Shown piece after piece: positions 7,982 through 17,276 of a stretch of DNA of 64,000 nucleotides; position 1 is the first letter of the stretch, and every line of letters begins with the position of its first letter. The notes beneath the pieces were generated by a model. That model saw only the letters and a list, made by a program, of their open reading frames with translations. It was not told where the DNA came from and made no database searches. Position numbers and translations under genes: made by a program. Source of the DNA: CAWIKY01 sp963836905 (GTDB taxonomy: Bacteria; Pseudomonadota; Alphaproteobacteria; Caulobacterales; Hyphomonadaceae); the NCBI GenBank assembly GCA_963836905.1, contig CAWIKY010000006.1:186001-250000 (forward strand), written 5' to 3'.

Positions 7982-8890
7982 CTAAACGCCGCCTTTGTCC
8001 GGAGGTGCAAGACCTGCAAAGTCGAAAAGGGCCGGATCATGCAGGTGTGACGGCCTCGCATGTGCAAGCGCGTGCGCCATCTTTTGTTTGCGGCCGGGGC
8101 TGCGCCGCTCCCAGTCGGCCAATAGCTCTTTCATCGCCATCCGCTGCAGGCCGTCCTGCGATCCGCACAGCGTGCACGGGATGATCGGGAACTGCAGGGC
8201 GGTGGCGAACCGTTCGATATCGGCCTCGGTGGAGGTAATCAATGGACGCACCACCAAAAGATCGCCCTCGTCATTGAGAAGCTTTGGCGGCATCGCAGCC
8301 AGCCTGCCGCCATGAAAGAGGTTCATCATGAACGTCTCAAGCGCGTCATCAAGATGGTGTCCCAGCACCAGTGCATCGCAGCCTTCCTCGCGTGCGATGC
8401 GGTAGAGAATGCCGCGCCGCAGCCGCGAGCAGAGGGCGCAATAGGTCCGGCCCGCCGGTATCTTGTCGGTGACGATGGAATAGGTGTCTTCGGTCTCGAT
8501 CCGGTAGGGCATGTCCAGATTGTCGAGAAACTGCGGCAATACGGTTGCCGGAAAGCCCGGCTGCACCTGATCGAGATTGCAGGCCAGCAGATCCGCTTTC
8601 AGTGCGCCCTGATATTTAAGCTCCAGCAGCAGTGCCAGAAGGGCATAACTGTCCTTGCCGCCTGAGAGACAGACCAGCCATTTTGCGGGCTTGCCGCCCG
8701 GCCTCGACGTATCCAGCCCGTATGTCTGGATCGTCGCCGTGGCTTCCCGGACCAGTCTCTTTCGGGTCTTGTTGAAGCCGACAGAGCCCGGCGCGCCGGA
8801 ATAGATCGCGCGAAAGGCGCGTTCGACGTCAAGCGTCTTGGCGGTGCCGCGTAGGGTTTTCAGCGGAGGGGCAAGGTCGGTGGTCGTCAT
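7982..8890 (-). CDS. ttcA: tRNA 2-thiocytidine synthetase TtcA
   Basis: 302 residues, the usual length. The PP-loop ATP-binding motif SGGKDS is at about residue 75. The CxxC pairs for the iron-sulfur cluster are visible (CALC about 152, CTLC about 238), as is the GHHLDDALETFMMNLFHGG block. TtcA thiolates cytidine 32 of certain tRNAs in the cytoplasm. It is transcribed alone, divergent from yggT. Confidence 0.93.
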   Translation of the reverse strand: MTTTDLAPPLKTLRGTAKTLDVERAFRAIYSGAPGSVGFNKTRKRLVREATATIQTYGLDTSRPGGKPAKWLVCLSGGKDSYALLALLLELKYQGALKADLLACNLDQVQPGFPATVLPQFLDNLDMPYRIETEDTYSIVTDKIPAGRTYCALCSRLRRGILYRIAREEGCDALVLGHHLDDALETFMMNLFHGGRLAAMPPKLLNDEGDLLVVRPLITSTEADIERFATALQFPIIPCTLCGSQDGLQRMAMKELLADWERRSPGRKQKMAHALAHARPSHLHDPALFDFAGLAPPDKGGV

Positions 8891-8994
8891 GGGACGCGCT
8901 CTGCCAGAGCGAAGCGGGCCTGTCTATCTCATGGACGAGCGGCGCGACGCGCGATAGGACACGGCCAACAGGTTCCAGACAAGGACAGAAGCTT

Positions 8995-9291
8995 ATGGGT
9001 GCCGCCCTTTGCTGGCTGATAAGCCAGGTCGTTTTCATCTATATCGTCGTGATTTTCATTTACCTGATCACGCGGTTGCTGATCCAGTTCGGCGTTGTGA
9101 ACAGCTATAATCAGGTGGTGCAGTTCGTCTTGCGCTTCGGCGCAGCTGCCGTGGAACCCGCACTGGCACCCATACAGCGCATCATTCCGCCAATCGGAGG
9201 CATGGACCTTTCGCCCATCGTGCTGATCCTGCTTCTGGGCTTCGTGCAGCGCGTTTTGTGCTGGCTGCTCATGATGCCGCTCTTCAACTAG
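8995..9291 (+). CDS. YggT family integral membrane protein
   Basis: 98 residues with two hydrophobic segments (about 5-30 and 72-95) and the family's mid-protein pattern around PALAPIQRIIPPIGGMDLSPI. YggT proteins are small inner-membrane proteins of unclear function, linked to osmotic shock or membrane-assembly processes in some bacteria. AAGGA precedes the ATG. The stop is 10 bases before folD, so they are probably one operon. Confidence 0.9.
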   Translation: MGAALCWLISQVVFIYIVVIFIYLITRLLIQFGVVNSYNQVVQFVLRFGAAAVEPALAPIQRIIPPIGGMDLSPIVLILLLGFVQRVLCWLLMMPLFN

Positions 9292-9301
9292 GGAGAGGCA
9301 C

Positions 9302-10189
9302 ATGTCGGCAGCGATCATCGACGGAAAGGCCATCGCCGCCAGCCTGCGCGACCGCGTCGGCGCAGCGGTCGAGAGGCTGCAGGCCGAGCACGGCGTCAGG
9401 CCAGCGCTCGCCGTCATTCTGGTCGGCGAAGACCCGGCCAGCGCCGTCTATGTGCGAAACAAGATCCGTCAGTGCGAGGCGGCGGGCATGCGCTCGGTGC
9501 ATCACCGCCTGCCTGCAGCTACGTCGCAGGCCGATCTCGAAGCTCTGGTGTCCGACCTTAACAGTGACGATGAGATAGACGGCATCCTGTTGCAATTGCC
9601 ACTGCCCGCCCCGCTCGACGCCGATGCGGCCATCGAGCGCATCGCGGCGGAAAAGGATGTGGACGGCCTGACGGAAACCTCGGCCGGGCGTCTGCTTCTG
9701 GGCAAGCCGGGCCTTCGCCCGTGCACGCCTGCCGGATGCGTGACGCTGGCAAAAGCAGCACTTGGGAATCGCCTCGACGGAAAGACCTGCGTCGTACTGG
9801 GCCGCTCGATCCTCGTCGGGAAACCTGCCGCGCTCCTGTTTCTGGAACAGAACTGTACCGTCACGATTGCCCATTCGCGGACGACCGGTCTGGCGGAGGT
9901 TTGCCGGTCGGCAGACATTCTGGTGGCCGCTGTTGGCCGCGCTGAAATGGTCAAGTCTGACTGGATCAAGCCGGGTGCGTGCGTGATCGATGTCGGTATC
10001 AACCGCGTCGAAACCCCGGACGGCAAGGGACGCCTCGTCGGCGATGTTGATTTTGCCGGTTGCAGCGAAACGGAAGGACACATCACCCCCGTTCCGGGCG
10101 GCGTCGGGCCGATGACAATTGCGGGACTTCTGGCAAATACGGTTCGCGCGGCTTGCGCCCGTCGGGGTCTTGCCGCACCGGATCTCTGA
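9302..10189 (+). CDS. folD: bifunctional methylenetetrahydrofolate dehydrogenase / methenyltetrahydrofolate cyclohydrolase FolD
   Basis: 295 residues, normal for FolD. Key blocks: YVRNKIRQCEAAG with the catalytic Lys, the GILLQLPLP loop, DVDGL, the GRSILVGKP nucleotide-binding loop and the HITPVPGGVGPMT end. It interconverts 5,10-methylene-, methenyl- and 10-formyl-tetrahydrofolate in the cytoplasm using NADP. It follows yggT closely and precedes a small HNH gene. Confidence 0.95.
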   Translation: MSAAIIDGKAIAASLRDRVGAAVERLQAEHGVRPALAVILVGEDPASAVYVRNKIRQCEAAGMRSVHHRLPAATSQADLEALVSDLNSDDEIDGILLQLPLPAPLDADAAIERIAAEKDVDGLTETSAGRLLLGKPGLRPCTPAGCVTLAKAALGNRLDGKTCVVLGRSILVGKPAALLFLEQNCTVTIAHSRTTGLAEVCRSADILVAAVGRAEMVKSDWIKPGACVIDVGINRVETPDGKGRLVGDVDFAGCSETEGHITPVPGGVGPMTIAGLLANTVRAACARRGLAAPDL

Positions 10190-10196
10190 GAGCGCG

Positions 10197-10478
10197 TTGG
10201 CCCAGCCCTTTCGCTCCCGTGAAACGCCGCTCTTTGCTGCGCTCTGGTCGGCGCAAAACGGGCTCTGCGCGCTCTGCGGAAATGCCATGCCGCGTCACCG
10301 CTTCGAGACGGCACATTCGACGCTCTGGAAGAAACTGCGCCCGACACTCGATCATATCCGCCCGGTCAGCCGCGGCGGCAATGATGCGCCCGAAAACCTC
10401 CAGCTTGCCCATGCCGCCTGCAACAAAACCAAGGGCAACACGCTCACGCCGCCATCACGCAAGGGTGAAACGCAGTGA
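10197..10478 (+). CDS. small HNH nuclease-domain protein
   Basis: About 93 residues if it starts at TTG 10197, eight bases after the folD stop; the frame is open further back inside folD to 10119. It carries two zinc-type cysteines (LCALCGNAM), the HNH core TLDHIRPVSRGG, the ENLQLAHAACNKTKG block and little else. Such stand-alone HNH proteins nick or cut DNA, but their cellular role is usually unknown. Its coupling to folD probably reflects transcription, not function. Confidence 0.75.
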   Translation: MAQPFRSRETPLFAALWSAQNGLCALCGNAMPRHRFETAHSTLWKKLRPTLDHIRPVSRGGNDAPENLQLAHAACNKTKGNTLTPPSRKGETQ

Positions 10479-10540
10479 ATTGACCGGTCCCGCCACGACC
10501 TCCTATCTAGGCGCCATAGAAATTTAACGGGGGGAAATCC

Positions 10541-11011
10541 ATGTCTTTCATTCTTCGCGCCATTCCGTGGCTGGCATCGCTTTTTGTGACCGGTATCTTT
10601 CTGGACTCGCTACGGTTCAAGTTTACCGGCCATCTGACGCCTCAGCATATCTTTGAAACCTTGCGCGACTGGTCCGGCATCGGGCTGTTTTATCCAGCAG
10701 GTCCGTGGATCATCGGTCTGGGCGAGCTGGTTGCCTCGCTCCTATTGGTCGTCCTGCCGCTGATACTTATTCTGGTGAAGGCACGCAGGCTGGCGCACCG
10801 CAGCCAGTTTCTTGGTGCGCTGATGTCCATCGGCATCATGTCGGGTGCGATCGTGTTTCACCTCTTCACGCCGCTCGGCATTGAAACGCCGGTCGAATGG
10901 GCAAATGGTGAGCCGACCGCTTTTTCAGCGGCGCTTTTCTATTCGGCGTGCGCAAGCTGGGTCTGCGCGGCTTTAATCCTGGTCTGGCGTTTGCCGTCGC
11001 TGCGTCGCTAG
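10541..11011 (+). CDS. DoxX-like four-helix membrane protein
   Basis: 156 residues with four hydrophobic helices (about 5-22, 62-82, 92-110, 128-148) and the FKFTGH / GLFYPAGPWIIGLGELVASLLLV layout seen in DoxX-like proteins. A GGGGGGA ribosome site precedes the ATG. Function is unknown in this branch; relatives are annotated in quinone-linked or stress contexts without firm evidence. Confidence 0.65.
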   Translation: MSFILRAIPWLASLFVTGIFLDSLRFKFTGHLTPQHIFETLRDWSGIGLFYPAGPWIIGLGELVASLLLVVLPLILILVKARRLAHRSQFLGALMSIGIMSGAIVFHLFTPLGIETPVEWANGEPTAFSAALFYSACASWVCAALILVWRLPSLRR

Positions 11012-11030
11012 GCTTGCTTGAGGCGGGCCT

Positions 11031-13478
11031 CTAATGGTCCGCGTCGGCGTTCTGCTTTTTCAGGACTTCACGCCTGCCTGAATGGTTCGGGGCGCTGACA
11101 ATGCCTTCGTCTTCCATCCGCTCGATGATGGAGGCGGCCTTATTATAACCTATACCGCAGCGACGCTGTACGTAGCTGGTCGAGGCGCGTCCGTCGCGCA
11201 TGACCACTGCCACCGCCTGCGCATAAAGGTCCTGCTCGTCATTGCCACCCATGATGGCGTCCATGACGGGGCTGTCGGCCACGTCTTCCGGCTCTTCGGT
11301 AATCTCGGTCTGGTAATCCGGCTCGCCGGTTGATTTCAGATAGTCGACGATGTCCTGCACTTCCTCGTCGCTGACAAACGGTCCGTGCAGGCGCTGAACC
11401 CGCCCGCCGGTCGCCATGTAGAGACAATCGCCCATACCAAGCAGCTGCTCTGCACCCTGTTCGTTGAGAATGGTGCGCGAGTCGATCTTCGAAGAGACCA
11501 TATAGCTCATCCGGGTCGGGAAGTTGGCCTTGATCGTCCCGGTGATAACGTCGACGGACGGGCGCTGCGTGGCGGTGATGAGGTGGATGCCCGCCGCGCG
11601 TGCCATTTGTGCCAGACGCTGGATACAGCCTTCGATCTCCTTGCCAGCGACCATCATCAGGTCGGCCATCTCGTCGATCACGACGACGATATTCGGAATC
11701 TGGTCGAGCGGTAAATCCTGCGATTCGTAGATCGGGCGGCCGGTATCGGTTTCCCAGCCGGTCTGAACGTCGCGCGTGAGGCGCTTTCCGGCAGCTTTCA
11801 GTTCGACCACTTTTTCGTTGAAGCCCACGAGATTTCGTACGCCCGCCTTGGACATCATCTCATACCGGCTTTCCATCTCGCGGACGGTCCATTTCAATGC
11901 CGTGACGGCCTTCTTCGGGTCAATCACCACCGGCGAAAGCAGATGCGGCACGCCCTCATAAATGGACAATTCCAGCATCTTGGGATCGATCATGATGAAG
12001 CGGCATTTTTCCGGCGGCAGCTTGTACATGAGCGACAGGATCATGGCATTGATGCCAACCGATTTGCCCGAGCCGGTGGTACCCGCGATGAGCAGGTGGG
12101 GCATCTTGGCCAGATCGGCGCAGACCGGCGCACCGCCTATATCCTCACCAAGCGCCAGCGGCAGTTTCATCTTGTTTCCCTGGAAGTCAGCCGATTCCAG
12201 AAGCGTACGCAGATAAACTGTCTCACGGCCCTTGTTGGGAAGTTCGATACCGATGGCGTTCTTGCCCGGTATGACCGCGACCCGCGCCGAGATCGCGCTC
12301 ATCGAGCGGGCAATGTCATCGGCCAGTGAGATCACCCGCGAAGACTTGACGCCGGCGGCAGGCTCCAGTTCGAACAGCGTCACAACCGGGCCGGGCCGGA
12401 CATGAGTGATGTGTCCTTTCACGCCGAACTCGCTGAGAATACGGATCAGATGGTCGGCGCGGTCCATGAGCGCCGCCTCATCCACGGCGCTGATGCGCGC
12501 GGGCGGATCGACGAGCAGATCAAGGCCGGGAAGACTGCCCTCACCGGTGGTGACGGGCTTTCCCTTGAAGGGCTTGGAGCGCAGGGTCGGCGCGGCCACA
12601 GGAGGCCGGAGCGGCGCGCCGCCTTCGTCCTTCCTCTGGTGAACGTCCGGTGTCTGAACGCTCTCGTCCGGGTCATGGCTGTAATATCCATCGCTCTTCT
12701 CATCGAAGGCATTGCGGGCCTGCCAGACGTCCGCGTCGTCATCGGGTTCATCGCGCAACCGTTCGACCAGCTTGCGCGACCCGAAGACGCCCAGACGCAC
12801 CGCCAGTCGAGCACCCGCCTGAAGCACGCGTTTGGTCGGACCCCAGGCCAGCACGAGGTAGTGACGCGCGCTTGTGCCGAGCGTGCGGCTCATCCACGCG
12901 ATCTCCGTCGAGCCGACATTTGCGGCCGAGAACATCAGTGCCACAGCCGCGATACCTGCGACCAGACAGGCCAGAAAGCCCGGAGCAGGCAATTTGAAGG
13001 CGGCAAACGGCAAACGGGCCGCGCCATAGATCGTGTCTCCGACCAGACCTCCAAGCGAACCGCCAAGCTCCCAGTCTGCCGGTATGCCCCAGCCTGCGAG
13101 ACAGGTCGCCGTCGCCAGAAAGGCAAGGGCTCCGGCACCCCAGCGCCCGAAGTCCGGAGTGCCTATCAGCACCATGCGCTTCAGTCCGGCTGAAAAGATC
13201 AGGAAGCTGCCAATCCAGGCGGCCCATCCGAACAGCTGGACGGCGATATCGGCAATGAAGGCTCCGCCGTATCCGAACAGGTTGTTCGGTTCGTGTGAGG
13301 TGGCCGTGTTCCAGCTCGGGTCGACCGGATCGAACGTGCCTATGGCGCCGCAGAGATAAACGCCGACGGCGAAGATGAAAAAACCGGTCACCATCCGCCA
13401 GACCGTATCTCCACCCGCCGAATTCGGGGCGGCACTGGCGGTTCGCAGAGGTGCGGACTGAGCTGTCGTTCGGGTCAT
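11031..13478 (-). CDS. ftsK: DNA translocase FtsK
   Basis: 815 residues. The N-terminal 200 residues carry four to five membrane helices, followed by a variable acidic linker (about 210-330). The RecA-type motor has Walker A GTTGSGKS (about 485) and Walker B NIVVVIDEMAD (about 600). The C-terminal gamma winged helix (about 745-805) recognises polar KOPS sequences. FtsK pumps chromosome termini and aids dimer resolution at the division septum. A near-consensus CtrA box lies about 50 bases before the start, which fits cell-cycle control. Confidence 0.95.
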   Translation of the reverse strand: MTRTTAQSAPLRTASAAPNSAGGDTVWRMVTGFFIFAVGVYLCGAIGTFDPVDPSWNTATSHEPNNLFGYGGAFIADIAVQLFGWAAWIGSFLIFSAGLKRMVLIGTPDFGRWGAGALAFLATATCLAGWGIPADWELGGSLGGLVGDTIYGAARLPFAAFKLPAPGFLACLVAGIAAVALMFSAANVGSTEIAWMSRTLGTSARHYLVLAWGPTKRVLQAGARLAVRLGVFGSRKLVERLRDEPDDDADVWQARNAFDEKSDGYYSHDPDESVQTPDVHQRKDEGGAPLRPPVAAPTLRSKPFKGKPVTTGEGSLPGLDLLVDPPARISAVDEAALMDRADHLIRILSEFGVKGHITHVRPGPVVTLFELEPAAGVKSSRVISLADDIARSMSAISARVAVIPGKNAIGIELPNKGRETVYLRTLLESADFQGNKMKLPLALGEDIGGAPVCADLAKMPHLLIAGTTGSGKSVGINAMILSLMYKLPPEKCRFIMIDPKMLELSIYEGVPHLLSPVVIDPKKAVTALKWTVREMESRYEMMSKAGVRNLVGFNEKVVELKAAGKRLTRDVQTGWETDTGRPIYESQDLPLDQIPNIVVVIDEMADLMMVAGKEIEGCIQRLAQMARAAGIHLITATQRPSVDVITGTIKANFPTRMSYMVSSKIDSRTILNEQGAEQLLGMGDCLYMATGGRVQRLHGPFVSDEEVQDIVDYLKSTGEPDYQTEITEEPEDVADSPVMDAIMGGNDEQDLYAQAVAVVMRDGRASTSYVQRRCGIGYNKAASIIERMEDEGIVSAPNHSGRREVLKKQNADADH

Positions 13479-13527
13479 GGCGCGGCAGTGTGTCGGTAAA
13501 CAGGATGTCCAGTTTCGGCCATCATGC

Positions 13528-13542
13528 TTAACGGTCGGGTAA
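13528..13542 (-). promoter_or_regulatory. CtrA-like box upstream of ftsK
   Basis: TTAA-N7-GTAA on the plus strand, one mismatch from the CtrA consensus TTAA-N7-TTAA, 50-64 bases before the ftsK start. Binding is inferred from pattern and position only. Confidence 0.35.
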
Positions 13543-13602
13543 CGCCGTACAGGAAATTGCAGCGCGAATGCTGGCCTGACCCGGAGGAGACCCGTTTGCG
13601 GC

Positions 13603-14433
13603 CTAGCGCCCTGTCGGGACCGTCAACAGATCGTAACCGAGATCGCCGTCAAAATACGTCTCGACCCGCTCCCGATAGATCTCGAAGGCTTCGCCCGAAA
13701 ACTGCTCGGTCAGCGAAGCGGATCGCTTCTGCAGAACGTTCGGCTCGGCTTCCGGGTCGATCTTGAGAGCCATCGCGTCCTTCGTTCCGGCTTCAAGGGC
13801 CGCCTCGATCGCGTTTGGAGCCAGCGCAATCCGCCAATGGTCCGCCATGGATTGCAAGGCCGCACGGGGGTCGCGCTGAACGTCCTCATAATGAAGACGC
13901 AGGACCAGACCGTGAGCGTGCTTTTCGATCTCGCTCCAGCGGTTCCAGAACCGTGCGATCCAGTAAAGGTCGCACCGGAACTGCTTTCCTGATGGATCGC
14001 CCTTCAGATAGGTCAGCCAGTCGACTTCGATGTCATATTCCCACTTGGCGTGGTGCGAGGCGAGAATGGCCATGGGGTGGCGCACGAGCAGCACATAGGG
14101 TGGCAGGTCCAGAGCCCTGCGAAACCAGGTCTCGTTCATCAGGGCATGGGGAATGGAATGCGAGAAGGCGAGTCTTGGCAGACTGTGATAAACCGGCCTG
14201 GATTTCGGTCCGCCAATATAGGGTTCGGTGGCAGCCTGCGAGAAATACCGGGGACGCGGCACGCCGAACGTATCGGCAATCGCGACGGCAAACATGTATT
14301 TCAGCCAGTGCGTGCCGGAATTCTTCGAGGTGACCAGAAAGCCGTCCATCCGTCCATGGCGCGCAACGGAGAAATTGTTCCAGCGTTCTGTTTTTGCTCG
14401 GCCAAGATAGGCGGGGTCACGTTTCTGCGTCAT
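13603..14433 (-). CDS. sulfotransferase-domain protein
   Basis: 276 residues starting at ATG 14433. The 5'-phosphosulfate loop is visible near the N-terminus (VTSKNSGTHWLKYM, about 34-47) and the 3'-phosphate-binding region as LLVRHPMAILASHH (about 120-133), both typical of PAPS-dependent sulfotransferases. The acceptor is unknown. The start lies one base after the restored stop of the TerB-like gene upstream, so they are cotranscribed. The frame continues upstream but only antiparallel to the TerB-like tail. Confidence 0.8.
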   Translation of the reverse strand: MTQKRDPAYLGRAKTERWNNFSVARHGRMDGFLVTSKNSGTHWLKYMFAVAIADTFGVPRPRYFSQAATEPYIGGPKSRPVYHSLPRLAFSHSIPHALMNETWFRRALDLPPYVLLVRHPMAILASHHAKWEYDIEVDWLTYLKGDPSGKQFRCDLYWIARFWNRWSEIEKHAHGLVLRLHYEDVQRDPRAALQSMADHWRIALAPNAIEAALEAGTKDAMALKIDPEAEPNVLQKRSASLTEQFSGEAFEIYRERVETYFDGDLGYDLLTVPTGR

Positions 14434-14434
14434 G

Positions 14435-14933
14435 TCAGGCCCAGATACCGGTCTTCTCTCGAAATGCCTGCAGAATGGCAAGCTGGCTCGCATCGGGCAG
14501 TCCGTCCGCTTCCGAAACCAGCACCAGCATACCGTCCAGATCGACAAGATCCTTGCGGCTGACGCTATCGGCAACAGAGTCTGATTGCGTGCGTCAGGAA
14601 GCCGTGGCTGAAGCGCCGCCGTGATCCGGTCTCGAAGGCATGCACGATCAGGCGTCCTGCGGTCTCCTTGTCCATTTCAAAGTGTTCGCAAATCTGTGCA
14701 TGGATGATCTCCTTCTGCGCCGGGGACACACCATCCCGGCGCGCCGCAATTCCAAGCATCAGGCAGGTGGCGGCTTCGCGCGGGTCCATGGCCTTCCCGC
14801 CTGAATCGGGACCGGGAAACGGGATGATCCGTCCCCCGTTATCGCGTCCGTCATCGCCGCCGAACCGGCGGGAGACCCACCACAGAATGAGCAGCGTGGC
14901 CAGAATGGTGAGAAGGGCGGTCAGGAGTTGCAT
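14435..14933 (-). CDS. TerB-like membrane-anchored protein, interrupted by a +1 frameshift
   Basis: Starts MQLLTALLTILATLLILWW, one N-terminal membrane helix, then a glycine/asparagine linker and a TerB-type helical domain (DPREAATCLMLGIAARRDG, HAQICEHFEMDKETAGRLI). The frame breaks after FLTHAIRL; the natural continuation DSVSRKDLVDLDGMLVLVSEADG is in the next frame and stops at 14435. Removing one T (14573-14574 on the plus strand) gives 165 residues. The TerB fold is tied to tellurite resistance and membrane stress, but a role here is not shown. It sits between pyrF and the sulfotransferase. Confidence 0.68.
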
Positions 14934-14976
14934 GGACGTTTCCGTGAGCGGATGTGATCCATGAGTATGGGGCCGG

Positions 14977-15873
14977 TCACGCGCTCCGTCGAGTGGCTGC
15001 GATGAGATCAGCCTGTGCCGCCCGCGCCGCTCCGCTGACAGCCGCAGTCCAGGCTTCCAGGCTGGTGGCCGACTGCGCGTCCTCACAGAAGGTGATTGAA
15101 CGCGAGGCATTCACGACACCACCTTCGCGGGCCCCGCCTTCGCGTTTCACAAATCCGGCAACCGCTTCGTCAGCCCCTGCGCCCTGAGCGCCATAACCTG
15201 GAACCAGAAACAACGCATCGGGTGCGGCGCGGCGCAAGTCCAGCGCATCGCCCGGTCCGGTCGCCCCGGCAACCAGCATCAGCCCCGACCAGCCGGTTTC
15301 CGGGCCTTTGAGGACAGTCCCCATCTCCTGCATCCGTTCCGCCACGCGCCGGTAAATCGTACGCCCATCCACTTCCAGAGCCTGAATATCGGCAGACCCC
15401 GGATTGGAGGTTCGTGCCAGCACGGCCACGCCCCGGCCATTTTTGGCGGCCTCGTCGATGAAGGGCTGTATCGTTTCAACGCCCAGATAGGGATTTACGG
15501 TCAGCGCATCGCAAGGGATCGCTGCGTTTGCTCCCAGATAAGCCCGTGCATAGCCTGCAGCAGAGCTTCCGATGTCGCCCCGCTTGGCATCGAGGATGAC
15601 CAGAAGTCCGGCCTCCCTGGCCTTGCCGCAGACATGGTCCAGCGCGGCCATTCCGGGCGCGCCCCAGATCTCGAAGAAGGCCGCCTGGGGTTTTACCACC
15701 CCGACATGGCCCGCAATGGCCTCGATCACCGCGTCCGACCAGACCGCCACGCTTCCGGCATTGGCAGACCCGAACAGGCGCGGAAATAGATCGGGGTGGG
15801 GGTCAAGCCCGACGCACAATGGTCCGTGTTTTCGTGTCGCCGCAATCAACCGATCGGCAAAGGCAGTTGTCAT
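14977..15873 (-). CDS. pyrF: orotidine 5'-phosphate decarboxylase, type 2
   Basis: 298 residues, the longer type 2 form. The catalytic ILDAKRGDIGSSAAGYA block (about 94-109) is intact, and CVGLDPHPDLFP marks the start of the barrel. It makes UMP from OMP, the last step of de novo pyrimidine synthesis. It starts 12 bases after the protease gene stop and is followed by the TerB-like gene, so it sits inside a five-gene minus-strand unit. Confidence 0.93.
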   Translation of the reverse strand: MTTAFADRLIAATRKHGPLCVGLDPHPDLFPRLFGSANAGSVAVWSDAVIEAIAGHVGVVKPQAAFFEIWGAPGMAALDHVCGKAREAGLLVILDAKRGDIGSSAAGYARAYLGANAAIPCDALTVNPYLGVETIQPFIDEAAKNGRGVAVLARTSNPGSADIQALEVDGRTIYRRVAERMQEMGTVLKGPETGWSGLMLVAGATGPGDALDLRRAAPDALFLVPGYGAQGAGADEAVAGFVKREGGAREGGVVNASRSITFCEDAQSATSLEAWTAAVSGAARAAQADLIAATRRSA

Positions 15874-15885
15874 GGCTTTGTTCCG

Positions 15886-16710
15886 TTACTTTGCGGCACG
15901 GCAGACCACCTTGACGATGCTGAGATTGCGCCGGAGCCGGTCTGCTTCTGTTCCATAAGTGATCTGGTTGATCGGCCGGGCATCCTTGCCGTCGGTCGGC
16001 AGATCAGCCTGCGTTCCTAGGAAGTTGTCGATCGAGCGCGGCGCAGCTGTATAGATACGTCCCCGACGGGCACTTTCGGCAACGGTAACGCCAATGACCT
16101 GACCGGCCTCGTTGAAAACCGGACCGCCGCTCATGCCCCCAAGCGAGCCATCGAGCCCGCGGGTACGCCCGGCTTCGGCCCAGGCAAGAACGGGCTCTTC
16201 TCCGGTGTATCGACCACGCGTGATGAGCCTGGACCGTGCCAGAAGGCGACTGGTCGCTTCGCCCGGACGCCCCTGCGGGAACCCGAAATGATAGCCCTTT
16301 TCGCCTATGGTCAATTCTGCCGAGAGGTTCAGCGGTGAGGGTTGCGGCGCGCGGGAGGTATAGAGCAGCGCCAGGTCACCGGCCTCGAAGGTTTCATATC
16401 GAAGGACAGGCGCGATCCGGCCCCGCCCGACCTCCAGACCCACTTCCTCGCAGCCATCGATGACGTGCTTTGCCGATAGCCACAGCCCCTCGGACCCGAT
16501 GGAAAAAGCTGTGCCGATGCCGTCACGCGGGGCATCCACATTTACGGTTACTGCCTCGTCGAACACTGACGGGCCGGGCAGAACCATGCCGTCCCGTTCG
16601 GAAACCTGCGGCGGTGGAACGGGTGCGTCGACCGATTCCGAGCGTGACAGCACCGCGTAGAGCACCGCCGTCAGAACAACGAGATAGATGAGCCAGTCAG
16701 GGATCCGCAC
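15886..16710 (-). CDS. membrane-anchored trypsin-like serine protease
   Basis: 274 residues. One N-terminal membrane helix (about 6-22) is followed by a periplasmic trypsin-like domain. The triad can be read: His in LSAKHVID, Asp in FEAGDLALL, and Ser in the nucleophile loop GGMSGGPVF. No PDZ domain follows, so it is not a full DegP type. It lies 24 bases after the DUF350 gene and 12 before pyrF. The substrate is unknown. Confidence 0.82.
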   Translation of the reverse strand: MRIPDWLIYLVVLTAVLYAVLSRSESVDAPVPPPQVSERDGMVLPGPSVFDEAVTVNVDAPRDGIGTAFSIGSEGLWLSAKHVIDGCEEVGLEVGRGRIAPVLRYETFEAGDLALLYTSRAPQPSPLNLSAELTIGEKGYHFGFPQGRPGEATSRLLARSRLITRGRYTGEEPVLAWAEAGRTRGLDGSLGGMSGGPVFNEAGQVIGVTVAESARRGRIYTAAPRSIDNFLGTQADLPTDGKDARPINQITYGTEADRLRRNLSIVKVVCRAAK

Positions 16711-16734
16711 GATGTCTTGTCCTATGCCCTGTGG

Positions 16735-17169
16735 TCAGCCGAGACGCGACAGGGCCGGGTCCCACAAGGCCGCGCCAAGGATCATGGCTGATGCGATCTT
16801 TACCGAGATCAGAACGATGGCGGCACCTGCCTCATCCATCTCGATCCGCTTTGGCAGATCGCCGAGAAGGATATCCACCATCCGGAAGGCAAGAAGCTGA
16901 ATAAGCAAGGCAACAACGCCCCAGATAACCAGATCGTAGACGCTCAGGCTGGAGGCCAGCGCGGACGACAGGGGAATGGCCAGACCGATGATAACCCCGC
17001 CAAGCGAAAGACCGGCGGAGGCATTGCCACTACGCAGCAGTTCCAGTTCCTTGTAGGGCGTCAGAAGAACGTAAAGGACGCAGGAGACGACCAGCAACCC
17101 TGCTGCGGCAACGGCGTTGATAGCGAATATACCGAAGGATGACGTAAATGTTGCGATCGCTGCGTCCAT
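16735..17169 (-). CDS. DUF350 family membrane protein
   Basis: 144 residues, four hydrophobic helices (about 14-36, 52-72, 80-98, 116-136) and the repeated helix-pair layout (SAGLSLGGVIIGLAIPLSSAL, ..AAIVLISVKIASAMIL) of the DUF350/UPF0719 family. Function is unknown. It is the first gene of the unit DUF350-protease-pyrF-TerB-sulfotransferase and is divergent from the 3-hydroxybutyrate dehydrogenase gene. Confidence 0.82.
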   Translation of the reverse strand: MDAAIATFTSSFGIFAINAVAAAGLLVVSCVLYVLLTPYKELELLRSGNASAGLSLGGVIIGLAIPLSSALASSLSVYDLVIWGVVALLIQLLAFRMVDILLGDLPKRIEMDEAGAAIVLISVKIASAMILGAALWDPALSRLG

Positions 17170-17276
17170 CGGATTTCCCTTGCCCGTTGCTTGCGAAGGG
17201 GTAGGGGAGGCGGACTGGACGCGTCAAGCGCATTGGCAGCGAAGAGACCCATCCTGCCTTCTGGAGGAGTGTATTC

